From assembly GCA_024743405.1 (NCBI GenBank), contig JANSWP010000023.1, positions 1 through 64,000 of the forward strand: a DNA stretch of 64,000 bases. Direction: 5' to 3'. The notes beneath the pieces were generated by a model. That model searched no databases. It had not been told where the DNA came from and saw only the letters and a list, made by a program, of their open reading frames with translations. Below are positions 17,976-27,477 of the stretch, piece by piece (the first letter of the stretch is position 1; each line of letters opens with the position of its first letter). Origin of the DNA: Bacteroidota bacterium. Lineage in GTDB: Bacteria > Bacteroidota > Bacteroidia > Chitinophagales > Saprospiraceae. Both the position numbers and the translations under genes were made by a program.

Positions 17976-19133
17976 TTAAGTATTGTGCTTTAGAATTGTA
18001 TCTAAGCTTCTCTTTGCTGTTTTTCCATCCCAAAACTCTGGACGTTTGGGTTTTCTTGGATGATTGATTGTTGAAATGTATTCTTGTCGAATTTGATTAA
18101 TGTTATTTCCAACCAAAACGGAAGCACCGCCGTGTTTTTTTAAAGTAATAGGTCTTTCCGTATTCCACCTTAAAGTTAAGCAAGGCGTTCCCAATACTGT
18201 ACTTTCTTCCTGTAAACCACCACTATCTGTTAAGATTAATTTGGCACCCATATTTAACCGAAGCATTTGATGATAACCAATCGGGTGTAGCAAAATAAAC
18301 TGCTCATGTTTCATTACTTCTTCCCAAAGACCAAATAGTTTGAGTTGTTTTTGAGTTCGAGGGTGGATCGGCCAAATTAAAGGTATCTCTATTGCGACTT
18401 CATCTAGCAAAAACCGAATAATGGGTGTTAAAATTTCTTTTAAGTCAACATTAGATGGACGGTGCATGGTCATGAGAGCAAAGGAACTTTTGTTTAAAGC
18501 GTTCGAATTTTGTATAGATTGCTTATCAATAAAATTCTCTTCAATGATTTGAGAAACCAATAACTGTTTTGCTTTATCCCGATTAGCTTCCAATGTATCA
18601 ATCATAATATTACCTACAAACACAATTTTTTCATCACTTACACCCTCTTTTCGTAAGTTTTCACTGGATAACAAATCAGGAGTTAATAGTAAATCAGAAA
18701 GCCTATCCGTCACTAACCGATTAATTTCTTCAGGCATTTTTATATCACCCGAACGCAGTCCAGCTTCAATATGACAAACTTTAACATGCAATTTTTTAGC
18801 GGTTACTGAACAAGCTAAGGTTGCATTGACATCACCGACGACGATGACCCAATCAGGCTTTTCTTCCTTTAAGACCTTTTCAAAAGCAATCATAGTATTG
18901 CCAACTTGCTCTGCGTGAGTTCCCGAGCCTATTCCTAGATTTATATCTGCTTTGGGAATATTTAAGGCTTCAAAAAAGGCTTTAGACATTCGATCATCAT
19001 AATGCTGTCCAGTATGTACCAATAAATGGGTAATTGCTTCTTGATTCGATTGATTATAGTGATTAATCTCCTGAATGAATGGAGCGATTTTCATGAAATT
19101 TGGACGTGCACCGACGACGGAGATTATTTTCAT
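17976..19133 (-). CDS. wecB: Non-hydrolysing UDP-GlcNAc 2-epimerase
   Basis: This is a 385-aa cytoplasmic epimerase converting UDP-GlcNAc to UDP-ManNAc, or in WbpI-type variants the 2,3-diacetamido-uronate equivalent. Family motifs are GARPNFMKIAP (8-18), HTGQHYDDRMS, VVGDVNATLACSV, CHIEAGLRSGD with the catalytic His-Glu pair, PEEINRLVTDRLSD, and the C-terminal LTDSGGLQEES. It is separated by only one base from the DUF354 gene. With the dehydrogenase downstream it could give a ManNAcA- or ManNAc3NAcA-type residue; which substrate it uses is not readable here. Confidence 0.9.
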   Translation of the reverse strand: MKIISVVGARPNFMKIAPFIQEINHYNQSNQEAITHLLVHTGQHYDDRMSKAFFEALNIPKADINLGIGSGTHAEQVGNTMIAFEKVLKEEKPDWVIVVGDVNATLACSVTAKKLHVKVCHIEAGLRSGDIKMPEEINRLVTDRLSDLLLTPDLLSSENLRKEGVSDEKIVFVGNIMIDTLEANRDKAKQLLVSQIIEENFIDKQSIQNSNALNKSSFALMTMHRPSNVDLKEILTPIIRFLLDEVAIEIPLIWPIHPRTQKQLKLFGLWEEVMKHEQFILLHPIGYHQMLRLNMGAKLILTDSGGLQEESTVLGTPCLTLRWNTERPITLKKHGGASVLVGNNINQIRQEYISTINHPRKPKRPEFWDGKTAKRSLDTILKHNT

Positions 19134-19134
19134 A

Positions 19135-20220
19135 TTATTTTTTTGTAAATATTGGATGTTTTGCTGTCATTGCCTTGGGGTAGTCAGCAATGAACCAAGT
19201 TAAAAAATCAGCTACATCAATTTTTTCTGACAACATTTTTTTTCTTCTTTTCGAAAAAATAGACTCTAAATTATCCGTTTGTACCAATTCTTTGACTTTA
19301 TCAAGCAATTTTTGAGGTTGATTAGATTTTATCCCAAAGCCTAATTTATATTTATTTTCTAATTCTGCTAAATAACCGATTCTTCCAACAAAGTCATTGA
19401 ATCGAATAAAAGGGACTCCTAAAACACCCGCTTCGGCAGCCATCGTTTGACTATCTCCAATATAAAGCGAACTAAAGCTCATAACATGGTGAATATCTAA
19501 AGGGTCGATAGCTAGGCGATAGGGTTCAAATTCTGGACTAAGTTCGCGCTCAGAAGTAATATAAATCTTCCCGTTTGGTTTAAGAATATTCATTATTTCC
19601 AATGCGAGTTTATCATTTATACCTTGTATTCCTTCATCATGATGTGCAGTTAATTTGGCAAAACGAATGAGAAAAAAGGGTTTATCTGTCGCAATATTAT
19701 ATTGTTTTACCTTTTCAATTGAAGGCGTAAAATTATCAGGATGGAGGTACGCTAATTCATGATAACCTTCGTATTTGATAGATTTCCTTTCCCATTTCCC
19801 ATTGTCACATACAACGGGACTTAGAATATAACTACACCAAGGATAACTCAATTTTGCATAGAGTGGCACAACTGCAGCATCATCCTCATTTACATTGATG
19901 GAAGGTATTCTCAAGATGGTTCCAACATGTCCAATTTCTACAGAAGTTCCAATTAAGAGGTTGGGTTTATATTTGACACAATACCAGAATAGCCGCCAAT
20001 CTCGTTTAATCATTCCTATCAGAAGCCCCGCCTTAGTATCTTTTCGCCCTTCCTGTAAAATATTAATGTATTCAATCCCACTCCTTTGCATTAAGTCTTC
20101 CAAAATGTCTTTTTTCTTAATCAGAACAGAAACTTTATGTCCTTTGCTTTTTAAATGAGCAATAGAGTTTTTAAAAAGATGAAAATGGGCAGGATGTCCT
20201 AAATGAAAGAGATAATGCAT
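19135..20220 (-). CDS. DUF354 glycosyltransferase-like protein
   Basis: This 361-aa DUF354 protein has a predicted GT-B-like fold. The start MHYLFHLGHPAHFHLFKNS is the family signature, with conserved LIGTSVEIGHVGTILRIPSI and the C-terminal nucleotide-site-like YIGDSQTMAAEAGVLGVPFI. The family recurs in polysaccharide loci and is thought to transfer or process sugars, but no member's reaction is firmly established to my knowledge. It lies between the toroid protein and wecB with spacings of 11 and 1 bp, so it is certainly part of the operon. Confidence 0.75.
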   Translation of the reverse strand: MHYLFHLGHPAHFHLFKNSIAHLKSKGHKVSVLIKKKDILEDLMQRSGIEYINILQEGRKDTKAGLLIGMIKRDWRLFWYCVKYKPNLLIGTSVEIGHVGTILRIPSINVNEDDAAVVPLYAKLSYPWCSYILSPVVCDNGKWERKSIKYEGYHELAYLHPDNFTPSIEKVKQYNIATDKPFFLIRFAKLTAHHDEGIQGINDKLALEIMNILKPNGKIYITSERELSPEFEPYRLAIDPLDIHHVMSFSSLYIGDSQTMAAEAGVLGVPFIRFNDFVGRIGYLAELENKYKLGFGIKSNQPQKLLDKVKELVQTDNLESIFSKRRKKMLSEKIDVADFLTWFIADYPKAMTAKHPIFTKK

Positions 20221-20231
20221 AAAATAATGGA

Positions 20232-21389
20232 TTAGACTTTAGGATTGGTTTGAGAAATTAGATAAGCCAACCCTACAAACATCCAGGCATTCGACCATCT
20301 CATAAAAGTCGTTTTTTCTGTATGTGTACTGTATTTTCGGAAATAAAAACCTCCCTTTTTATTTTGCATATTTTTAACCATCCAAGAGGCTACGCTCTTG
20401 GCCGTATCAATTTCACCAAATCGAGTCAGTGTTAATAGCGTTTGCCCAGCTGCTGTGCAATCAATCGGATAGACTTTATCAGCGTAAAATTGAGGCATAC
20501 CTTCTTTGGTAATGAATTTATTTTTGTAAAACTGAAACCCTTTTTCTAAGGTTGGCTTAAATGCTAAATCGTCACAAAGATTTATATAATCGTCTAAGCA
20601 ATCTAATATATAACCAGTATGATAGTTATCTATCCAATCGCCACCCGAGGCTAATGAATATCCCCAAGAACCATCTCCATTTTGTTTTTTGATTACAAAT
20701 TTTGCGGCGGCAGAAGCTTCTGTTTTTAGTTTTTCATTCTTTGTAATGGCATAAGTCTGAGCCAATAAACGGACTCCTTTCATGGAGGCATTGAATACGC
20801 TTTGCTCATCAAAAGGAGAATAAGAAAAACAAAAAGTATCAGCTCGATAACTTCGTTTAAGGTCTTTTAATACAAAATCAGCTGCACTTTCTACTAAATT
20901 AGCACATTCTTTTATTCGGGTGATTTCCCATGCCACATAAAGTGCATTGCTTATAATACCAGTCGCAACGACTGTTGGTTGATAAGCACCTATCTTAGCA
21001 TACCGAGCTTCCCAATCAAAATCATATCCCCAACAAGCACCGCTAAAACCTTTCGGAATGAGGGTTTTTAATTCATTTACTAAGAAAATTATTTTTCTGT
21101 GATAAACCTCTTTTTGATTTGGGTAAACTTGAGAAAGATAGGCATAGCCTTGAATGCTCAAACCAAGTGTAACTGGGTTGTATCCTTTCGGAACTAGTAG
21201 TAAGGGGCGAAGATTAATTGGGAATCGTTTAACTACTTGCTGTGCCCCAAATCGTAATATCTTGGTTGTTTTAAAGAAAGGTAATTTAAACAATGGCGAC
21301 TTGAGCGCATCATAAGGATCATAACCTTTGTAATCATTTTGTTCTATAAACCCTTGTAATAAGTTTAACTTCTTGGTTAATTCTTTCAA
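20232..21389 (-). CDS. Alpha/alpha-toroid protein of a polysaccharide locus
   Basis: This 385-aa soluble protein is built of repeated helical hairpins. Segments such as GACWGYDFDWEARYAKIGAYQ, GDGSWGYSLASGGDWIDNYH and TAAGQTLLTLTRFGE resemble the alpha/alpha-toroid of terpenoid cyclases, prenyltransferases and glycoside-processing enzymes. Homologues in databases are often mislabelled as delta-aminolevulinic acid dehydratase, but no such active site is visible. There is no signal peptide. It sits between the bi-domain oxidoreductase and DUF354, a position where many loci carry a heparinase II/III-like protein. A role in sugar modification is inferred from this position. Confidence 0.65.
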   Translation of the reverse strand: MKELTKKLNLLQGFIEQNDYKGYDPYDALKSPLFKLPFFKTTKILRFGAQQVVKRFPINLRPLLLVPKGYNPVTLGLSIQGYAYLSQVYPNQKEVYHRKIIFLVNELKTLIPKGFSGACWGYDFDWEARYAKIGAYQPTVVATGIISNALYVAWEITRIKECANLVESAADFVLKDLKRSYRADTFCFSYSPFDEQSVFNASMKGVRLLAQTYAITKNEKLKTEASAAAKFVIKKQNGDGSWGYSLASGGDWIDNYHTGYILDCLDDYINLCDDLAFKPTLEKGFQFYKNKFITKEGMPQFYADKVYPIDCTAAGQTLLTLTRFGEIDTAKSVASWMVKNMQNKKGGFYFRKYSTHTEKTTFMRWSNAWMFVGLAYLISQTNPKV

Positions 21390-21402
21390 GTCACTTTACT
21401 TT

Positions 21403-23541
21403 TCAAAATGAATGGTTTATTGCCAAAGTTTGCCCTCTTTGCATGGCTTCAATAGCCTTAAATGTTACTAGAGAACTATGGTATAATTCTTCGAAAGAAA
21501 TTGGGGAAGGCTTCCCTTCCGAAATTGCTTTGCAAAATTCGACCAATTCTTGTTCATGCCCTTTGTCTTGACTAATTTTTGATTTATTGGCTTGTTTTCC
21601 AAAAAATTGGTATTTAGCAAAATCGTCTATTTGAGCTATTGTCCCATCACAATATATTTCTATATTTTCTTTCATCACCTGCTTATTTCCGTTAGATAAG
21701 TACGCAATTGAAGCAACACTACCATTCTGAAATTTTAAATTAATGATGGTAGAATCCTGTAACCCATTTGGATTTTTTAATTCAACTGCACTAATTGATA
21801 CTACGGAACTGGAGGCGTAGAAAATAGCCAAATCTATAAAATGGCAAGCTTCTCCTATGATACGTCCGCCACCTACTTCTGAGTCATGTACCCAATGATT
21901 AGGAGGTAAATTACCCGCATTAATTCTCATGGTAATACCGCGAGGCTGATTAGGCAAAAAAGCAGTTGCAATTTTTTTACTGAAAGGTGCAAACCTTCGA
22001 TTATATCCTACCATAATCATTGGTTTTTGCTTCAATAAAAGATAGGTTTCTCGAATAGATTCTAACTCTTCCATTGTTAAAGCCAATGGTTTTTCTACAA
22101 ATACATTTTTCCCTGCTTTTAAGGCTTCTATAACTAGTGGTGCATGCAAATGATGTCGAGTAGTTATAAAAACAGTATTAATTCGATTGTCTCTTAAGAT
22201 TTCATCGCTATCGGAAGTACAAAAAGCAAAACCATATTTCTTTCCTACATAAGACGAAGTATTACCTCTTGCAGTAGCTACGCCAACAAAAGTGACTAAT
22301 CCCTTTAAGCGGGGTAATAGGATGTTTTGTGTAAAATTACCCGCACCAATAAATCCAATATTTGGATGAGTCGGTTTTGTAGTTACTTCACCAAGCGTTA
22401 CTTTTCTTATGATTTCATCGTTTTCGTCATATTTGATTAATATACCAGAAAAAGGCTCTGACCTTTCCAAAATCATACTGTACGCATCAGGTGCTTGAGG
22501 CAAATCAAAAACGTGAGATATTAGATGGTCAATATTAAGGTGATTACCAGCAAGTAAATTTACAAAGGTTTGCATGTTTCGATTCTCTGTCCAACGTACA
22601 TATCCAATTGGATAGTCAATCCCTTTTTCTTCATAAGAAGGGTCATATCGCCCTGGTCCATAAGAGGATGACATCCGTAAATCCAATTCTTTTTTGTAAT
22701 AATTGGTTCGACTGAAACCCGTCGGAACCGCCCCTACGATAACAACTTTCCCTTTTTGTCGACAAAGTTCTCCAGCCAATTCTACTGGGTCTAAAGAAGT
22801 CGTACCTGCGGTAATAATAACGGCATCAGTACCATAACCACCTGTTGCATCTAAAATAAGTTGGTTTAAGCCCTTTTGATTTCTATTAAACGCAATTAAA
22901 TTATTCTGTTTTTTTACAGAATCGACTTGTGCTTGACCTATGTCAATACCAATCGGTTTTATACCAGAAGCCCGCAATAACTGCATGGTCAATTGACCAA
23001 TTAAACCCAGTCCGATGACAACGCAATTTGCGCCTAATTGAATTTCTGCTTGCCTAATTCCTTGAAGTGCAATGGAAGCTACAGTGGTAAAAGCGGCATG
23101 TTGTAAATTAATATCTTCAGGCAGTTTAACACATAAATTTCTATACACCGCTACAAAGTCCGCATGATAAGCCCCTTGACCTCCGCAGGCCACCAAATCT
23201 CCAGGTTTTAAATCTTTGATATCTTCCGCTACTGCTATGACTTCTCCTGCACAACTATATCCTAATGGAGAAGGTGCTTCTAATTTATTCATGACCAACT
23301 TATAAGTCGATTGAATACCTTGATTTTTTACCATATCAAGCACCATTTTTACCTCCTTTTTTCGACTTTTTGCTTTGGCAATGTATCCTTTTCGAGCATC
23401 CGAAACGGTCTTTCCTTCTGTACCTGCGCTTATCAATGAGTATCGATTGCGAATTAATATTTGACCGCGATTGATAGCAGGAACAGGAACTTCACTTAAT
23501 TCCATGTATCCGGATTTTAATTGTTGAGTTAGTTGTTGCAT
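21403..23541 (-). CDS. Bi-domain oxidoreductase (MDR + Gfo/Idh/MocA fusion)
   Basis: This 712-aa protein fuses two oxidoreductases. Residues 1-370 are a zinc-type medium-chain dehydrogenase (GQILIRNRYSLISAGTEGK, PLGYSCAGEVIAV, cofactor loop VVIGLGLIGQLTMQLLRASG near 175-195). Residues about 385-712 are a Gfo/Idh/MocA dehydrogenase (NIGFIGAGNFTQNILLP, EALKAGKNVFVEKPLALTME with the conserved EKP, and MRINAGNLPPNHWVHDSEVGG). The architecture is recurrent in capsule and O-antigen loci, next to heparinase-like, DUF354 and WecB genes, and may catalyse a two-step redox conversion of a sugar. The upstream asnB gene ends 17 bp away. Confidence 0.82.
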   Translation of the reverse strand: MQQLTQQLKSGYMELSEVPVPAINRGQILIRNRYSLISAGTEGKTVSDARKGYIAKAKSRKKEVKMVLDMVKNQGIQSTYKLVMNKLEAPSPLGYSCAGEVIAVAEDIKDLKPGDLVACGGQGAYHADFVAVYRNLCVKLPEDINLQHAAFTTVASIALQGIRQAEIQLGANCVVIGLGLIGQLTMQLLRASGIKPIGIDIGQAQVDSVKKQNNLIAFNRNQKGLNQLILDATGGYGTDAVIITAGTTSLDPVELAGELCRQKGKVVIVGAVPTGFSRTNYYKKELDLRMSSSYGPGRYDPSYEEKGIDYPIGYVRWTENRNMQTFVNLLAGNHLNIDHLISHVFDLPQAPDAYSMILERSEPFSGILIKYDENDEIIRKVTLGEVTTKPTHPNIGFIGAGNFTQNILLPRLKGLVTFVGVATARGNTSSYVGKKYGFAFCTSDSDEILRDNRINTVFITTRHHLHAPLVIEALKAGKNVFVEKPLALTMEELESIRETYLLLKQKPMIMVGYNRRFAPFSKKIATAFLPNQPRGITMRINAGNLPPNHWVHDSEVGGGRIIGEACHFIDLAIFYASSSVVSISAVELKNPNGLQDSTIINLKFQNGSVASIAYLSNGNKQVMKENIEIYCDGTIAQIDDFAKYQFFGKQANKSKISQDKGHEQELVEFCKAISEGKPSPISFEELYHSSLVTFKAIEAMQRGQTLAINHSF

Positions 23542-23558
23542 TAAGCGTTTCTTCCGAT

Positions 23559-25451
23559 TTAATTATCAAAAAATGTTTTAAACCAAATTTCATTAGTAAT
23601 CAATCGCCAAATTAATTGAGAGTTATCTTCTAATCCTTTGGTATTGTTTTCAATCAATTTTTGCACAAAAGTTGGATTGTAAACACCTCTTCTTTTTACC
23701 GTATCAAAAGACAAAGTATCATTCACCATTTCTTTTAATTCGTTTTTTAGCCATCCCCTCATCGGGGCACTAAAAGGGGCTTTAGGTCGATAAATGATTT
23801 CTCTAGGGAGGTATTTTTCTGATACTTTTTTTAATAGGTATTTTTGGATTCCTTTATTGATTCTAAATTCTGGCGGTAGTTTAAATAAAAACTCAACAAT
23901 CCGTGGATCAATGAGCGGAGGGCGACCTTCTACACTCGCTGCCATAATCGCTTTATCAGAATAAGCTAAATTATGGTCAGGGAGGTATATTTTAGAATCA
24001 TTGAAACACAATTTAGTTAAGTAAGACAAGCCATTTAAAGACATAAAATTAGCTGTATCCTTTTTCACATATAAAGAGTCACGATAATCTCCTGCGTTCA
24101 AATAATATTGATTAAAATTTTGTGGCGTTAAAGCTGAGTTTTTAATCGCTAACGCTCTATCTAATTGAGAAAGGGAAGCAATCCGAAGAAAATGTTTTGC
24201 CCATCGGATGTATTTAAAATTGCGTTTTTTATTGCTTTCAGGGATGTACTTGACGGCCGACTCAATTCCTGTCCTTATAAAGGAAGGTACTTTTTGATAG
24301 ATATCTGCTTTGAGGCAAGCTAAATGAGACCGATAACCAGAAAAGACTTCATCTGCCCCCATTCCTGAAAGCAAAACTTTTATTCCCTTTTCTTTCGCTG
24401 CTTTTGAGATTAAATAGGTATTGATGGCAGCAGGATCAGCGATTGGTTCATCTAAGTGCCAAATTATTTTGGGTAATAAATTTACAATATCTGGTTGAAT
24501 AGTTATTTCATGGTGATTAAAGCCTAAATTTTCCGCAAGTTTTTTTGCATAATGTGAATCATCTACGTTCCCCTGTTTTCGTAAATCCTCTTTATTAAAT
24601 TTTATCGTAAATGTATTGATAGGCTGATTCATGTTTTTCTGCATTAAAGCAGAAATAATAGAGGAATCTAACCCTCCACTCAACAAAGCCCCTACAGGCA
24701 CATCAGATATCATTTGAAGCCGAATAGAATCTTGTAATAGATAATCAAGTTGTTCAAATGCTTCTTCATAAGAAATTGAATCTTCTGAAGGTTTGATTTC
24801 CCAATATCCCTTTTTACTAAAATTTTTCCCTTCTAACTTAAAATAGTGTCCAGCCTCCAACTTATAAATATCTTTAAATCCTGTATTTGGAGCGACTTGA
24901 AAATGAACAGGTGTCTGAATGGCATATAAATCAGGTTCTTTATTATACCCACTAAAGGAAAGAATGGATTTTATTTCAGAGGCAAAAACAATTTGCGACC
25001 CGTTTCTATAATAGTATAATGGCTTTATACCGAGATGGTCTCTACATACAAATAAGTCACCCGAATTTTCATTATAAATGGCAAAGGCAAACATCCCATT
25101 AAAGCGATGGAGTGATTTCTCTCCCCATTTATGATAGGCTTTCAAAACAACTTCTGTATCGGATGCAGAAGTGAAAACATAACCCTCTTTTTTCAATTCA
25201 TCCCTTATCTCCTGATAATTATAAATCTCCCCGTTGAACGTAAGCCAATTACCCGTTTGGGCATCATACATGGGTTGATTTCCTGCTTCCGATAGGTCGA
25301 TAATAGATAATCGAGCATGCCCTAAACCACTGCCTTTTGAATCAAACCATTTAATGCTTTGATTATCTGGACCTCTATGCTGAATTACATCGACAGCTTG
25401 CTGAAGTTCTATTCTATTGCCGCAATTGATAAACCCAACTATTCCACACAT
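23559..25451 (-). CDS. asnB: Asparagine synthase-type glutamine amidotransferase 1
   Basis: This is a 630-aa AsnB-family enzyme. The N-terminal class II glutaminase begins MCGIVGFINCG, with the nucleophile Cys2, and contains RGPDN, LTFNGEIYNYQEIRDEL and the TEVVL segment. The synthetase domain has the ATP-binding SGGLDSS loop (LLSGGLDSSIISALM) and LLSGMGADEVFSGY. All catalytic residues are present. In polysaccharide loci, AsnB homologues often amidate the carboxyl group of uronic acids. With the diacetamido-uronic acid genes here, that is the likelier job than making free asparagine. It lies 6 bp before the methyltransferase gene and shares this locus with a second copy (29839-31752). Confidence 0.88.
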   Translation of the reverse strand: MCGIVGFINCGNRIELQQAVDVIQHRGPDNQSIKWFDSKGSGLGHARLSIIDLSEAGNQPMYDAQTGNWLTFNGEIYNYQEIRDELKKEGYVFTSASDTEVVLKAYHKWGEKSLHRFNGMFAFAIYNENSGDLFVCRDHLGIKPLYYYRNGSQIVFASEIKSILSFSGYNKEPDLYAIQTPVHFQVAPNTGFKDIYKLEAGHYFKLEGKNFSKKGYWEIKPSEDSISYEEAFEQLDYLLQDSIRLQMISDVPVGALLSGGLDSSIISALMQKNMNQPINTFTIKFNKEDLRKQGNVDDSHYAKKLAENLGFNHHEITIQPDIVNLLPKIIWHLDEPIADPAAINTYLISKAAKEKGIKVLLSGMGADEVFSGYRSHLACLKADIYQKVPSFIRTGIESAVKYIPESNKKRNFKYIRWAKHFLRIASLSQLDRALAIKNSALTPQNFNQYYLNAGDYRDSLYVKKDTANFMSLNGLSYLTKLCFNDSKIYLPDHNLAYSDKAIMAASVEGRPPLIDPRIVEFLFKLPPEFRINKGIQKYLLKKVSEKYLPREIIYRPKAPFSAPMRGWLKNELKEMVNDTLSFDTVKRRGVYNPTFVQKLIENNTKGLEDNSQLIWRLITNEIWFKTFFDN

Positions 25452-25457
25452 TTACTA

Positions 25458-26309
25458 TTATTTTTTAGCCCATGTGATTAGATGAAATCCCATAAAAGAA
25501 GCTAATTTTTGTTCCGTTTTTTCAGATAATCCAGCTGGAAAATGTGCTTGTTTCATTTCTTGGACTTTAAATCCAGCTTCTGAGAGCATTTTTTTTACTT
25601 CTTTCCGTGTATATATATTTGCAACATCGCAATCAGGTCCATCCGTACAGTGATGCGGCCAATCATTCCAACTAAAGTAAGCCCAACCTTTTTTCTTGAA
25701 ATTTCTTACATGATTTTTCCACAGATCACTTTGATTAATATTAAAAAGATTTAGAATTAAGGCTATGAGAAATCGTACTCTAAACCAAACTTGAATCCGC
25801 AACCAATAATTAAAGGACTGCTTAGCGTAGAGCATTACAATAAATTGTCCATCTTTTTTTAGAACACGATTAATTTCATTGAATGTATTTTTTATGTTAT
25901 CTGTGTGGTGAAGAACGCCATGAGAATAAACAATATCAAATTGCGCATCGTCAAATTGTAGTTTTTCGGCATTTCCTTTAACTGCCTTACCTGTCTTATC
26001 TAACCCTAGCAATTGCAAATGTTTATTAGTCGCATGAACAGCTTCATCTGTAAGATCTACTCCAGTATAAGTACTGGCATGCTTGGCCCATCTAGTTCCA
26101 TCTGCCCCTATTCCGAGCCCAACTTCCAGTACATCTCTGCCTTTCGCTGATGCCCAATCAATATATGAGTTTAGATGATGGGTTTTTTTGTAGCGAAAAG
26201 TTCTATACTCTTCAAAAAATTCTCTTGAAGGATAAGGAGCGTTAACAAAATGATTTCCACATAAATTGTCGTTCCAAAATGTTTCTATTTGTTCTAATGA
26301 TTTATCCAT
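25458..26309 (-). CDS. Class I SAM-dependent methyltransferase
   Basis: This 283-aa methyltransferase uses the UbiE/COQ5-like fold. Motif I is DVLEVGLGIGADGTRWAKHA, the acidic strand is YTGVDLTDEAV, and motif IV is FDIVYSHGVLHHTDN, followed by EINRVLKKDGQFIVMLYAK. The C-terminal 100 residues are a less conserved extension with an aromatic, possibly membrane-facing helix (YWLRIQVWFRVRFLIALILNLF). It sits directly between the GT4 gene and asnB, so methylation of a sugar or a repeat-unit end is likely. Acceptor unknown. Confidence 0.8.
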   Translation of the reverse strand: MDKSLEQIETFWNDNLCGNHFVNAPYPSREFFEEYRTFRYKKTHHLNSYIDWASAKGRDVLEVGLGIGADGTRWAKHASTYTGVDLTDEAVHATNKHLQLLGLDKTGKAVKGNAEKLQFDDAQFDIVYSHGVLHHTDNIKNTFNEINRVLKKDGQFIVMLYAKQSFNYWLRIQVWFRVRFLIALILNLFNINQSDLWKNHVRNFKKKGWAYFSWNDWPHHCTDGPDCDVANIYTRKEVKKMLSEAGFKVQEMKQAHFPAGLSEKTEQKLASFMGFHLITWAKK

Positions 26310-26321
26310 TTTTTATAGTCT

Positions 26322-27428
26322 TTAGAAGCCTTTAATGACAGAATTGAAAACATTAGCAAAATTTTCAACCAAATTCTTTGCAGTAAAATTTGCCTCATAA
26401 TGTTTTCTACTTTCCATACCCATTTTTTTTAATATGCTTGGATTGTCTAATAAAAATTTAATTTTTTCTGCGATTAAATCTGGTCTATTAGGTTCAACAA
26501 TAAAACCGTTTTTTCCGTCTATAACGCAATCAGTAATAGCTCCTTGATTGGTACTAATAACTGGTAATCCAGCAGCTATCGATTCAACAGTGACCCAGGG
26601 ATGTCCTTCAGGTAGTATTGGAGGAAAGACAAAAATATCCGCATCAGCATATAATTTAAATTTACTTTGACCAGAAACTGGAGGTAATATTTTAAGATTT
26701 ATTTGACTGTGTTCTATTTTTTGAAGTAATTTTTCTTTAAATCTGGAGTCAGAACTCCATCCACCAGCAAGGATAAATTCGCAATTTGGGTTGTTGAGTT
26801 GTATCGCAGCATCTATTACATCTTCTATTCCTTTAGATTTAAACAATCGAGAAATAAATAATATTCGAAAAACTTGATTTGAATCTGTTTTTTTTGGAAA
26901 AACATAGTCCCCTCCGTTTGGAGCTACAAATATTTTATTAGGAGGAAAATAATCAGAAAATAAATATTTAAGACTTTCACCTAGTACAATAACTCCATTT
27001 AGATTTTTTACAGTTTTTTCAAATAGAAAGTTTGTCAATGAAGAACTTTCTCGTAACCAATTTTTAATATCACTTCCTCTTAATTGAATAAGAGTACTTT
27101 TTCCAAAAACTTTAGATATCCAAATAAACGGAGTATCTTTAATGAAACCCATCGTTGATTGGCTGATAGGAATAAGAATAACATCAGGGCGAACAGATAT
27201 TATTTTTAGGTAAAATCTAAAATAAAGTTTTAGCGTGAAAAATATTTTAAATATATCAATTTTACCTATTGTGTCAAGATTCTTGTTAAGGGTATTATTG
27301 AAATGAATCAAATCAAATTGATTTTTCAAGTCAGAGCTTAATAGAATTTTTGTCGCAACAGCTGGTCCCATGTAAGGTGGAGGAAGTTTACCGATGATTA
27401 AAATCTTTTTTTTAGCGTTTTTTTTCAT
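26322..27428 (-). CDS. GT4 family glycosyltransferase
   Basis: This 368-aa retaining glycosyltransferase has the GT-B fold. The N-terminal domain starts with KKILIIGKLPPPYMGPAVAT, typical of GT4 enzymes, and the C-terminal domain shows FRILFISRLFKSKGIEDVIDA and the E-x7-E donor motif (EGHPWVTVESIAAGLPVIST). It ends with NGFIVEPNRPDLIAEKI. It should add one sugar of the lipid-linked repeat unit on the cytoplasmic face. Donor and acceptor are not predictable. Spacing to the methyltransferase is 12 bp. Confidence 0.85.
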   Translation of the reverse strand: MKKNAKKKILIIGKLPPPYMGPAVATKILLSSDLKNQFDLIHFNNTLNKNLDTIGKIDIFKIFFTLKLYFRFYLKIISVRPDVILIPISQSTMGFIKDTPFIWISKVFGKSTLIQLRGSDIKNWLRESSSLTNFLFEKTVKNLNGVIVLGESLKYLFSDYFPPNKIFVAPNGGDYVFPKKTDSNQVFRILFISRLFKSKGIEDVIDAAIQLNNPNCEFILAGGWSSDSRFKEKLLQKIEHSQINLKILPPVSGQSKFKLYADADIFVFPPILPEGHPWVTVESIAAGLPVISTNQGAITDCVIDGKNGFIVEPNRPDLIAEKIKFLLDNPSILKKMGMESRKHYEANFTAKNLVENFANVFNSVIKGF

Positions 27429-27477
27429 TAAAAAATAAGTTTGTTTAGCCTTCTCAGTTTTATTCTTTGAATAGTAA

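Noticed and set aside
20232-21389. Delta-aminolevulinic acid dehydratase
   Set aside because: The database-style label does not match: no metal-binding cysteines or Schiff-base lysine motif is present, and the repeats fit an alpha/alpha-toroid.
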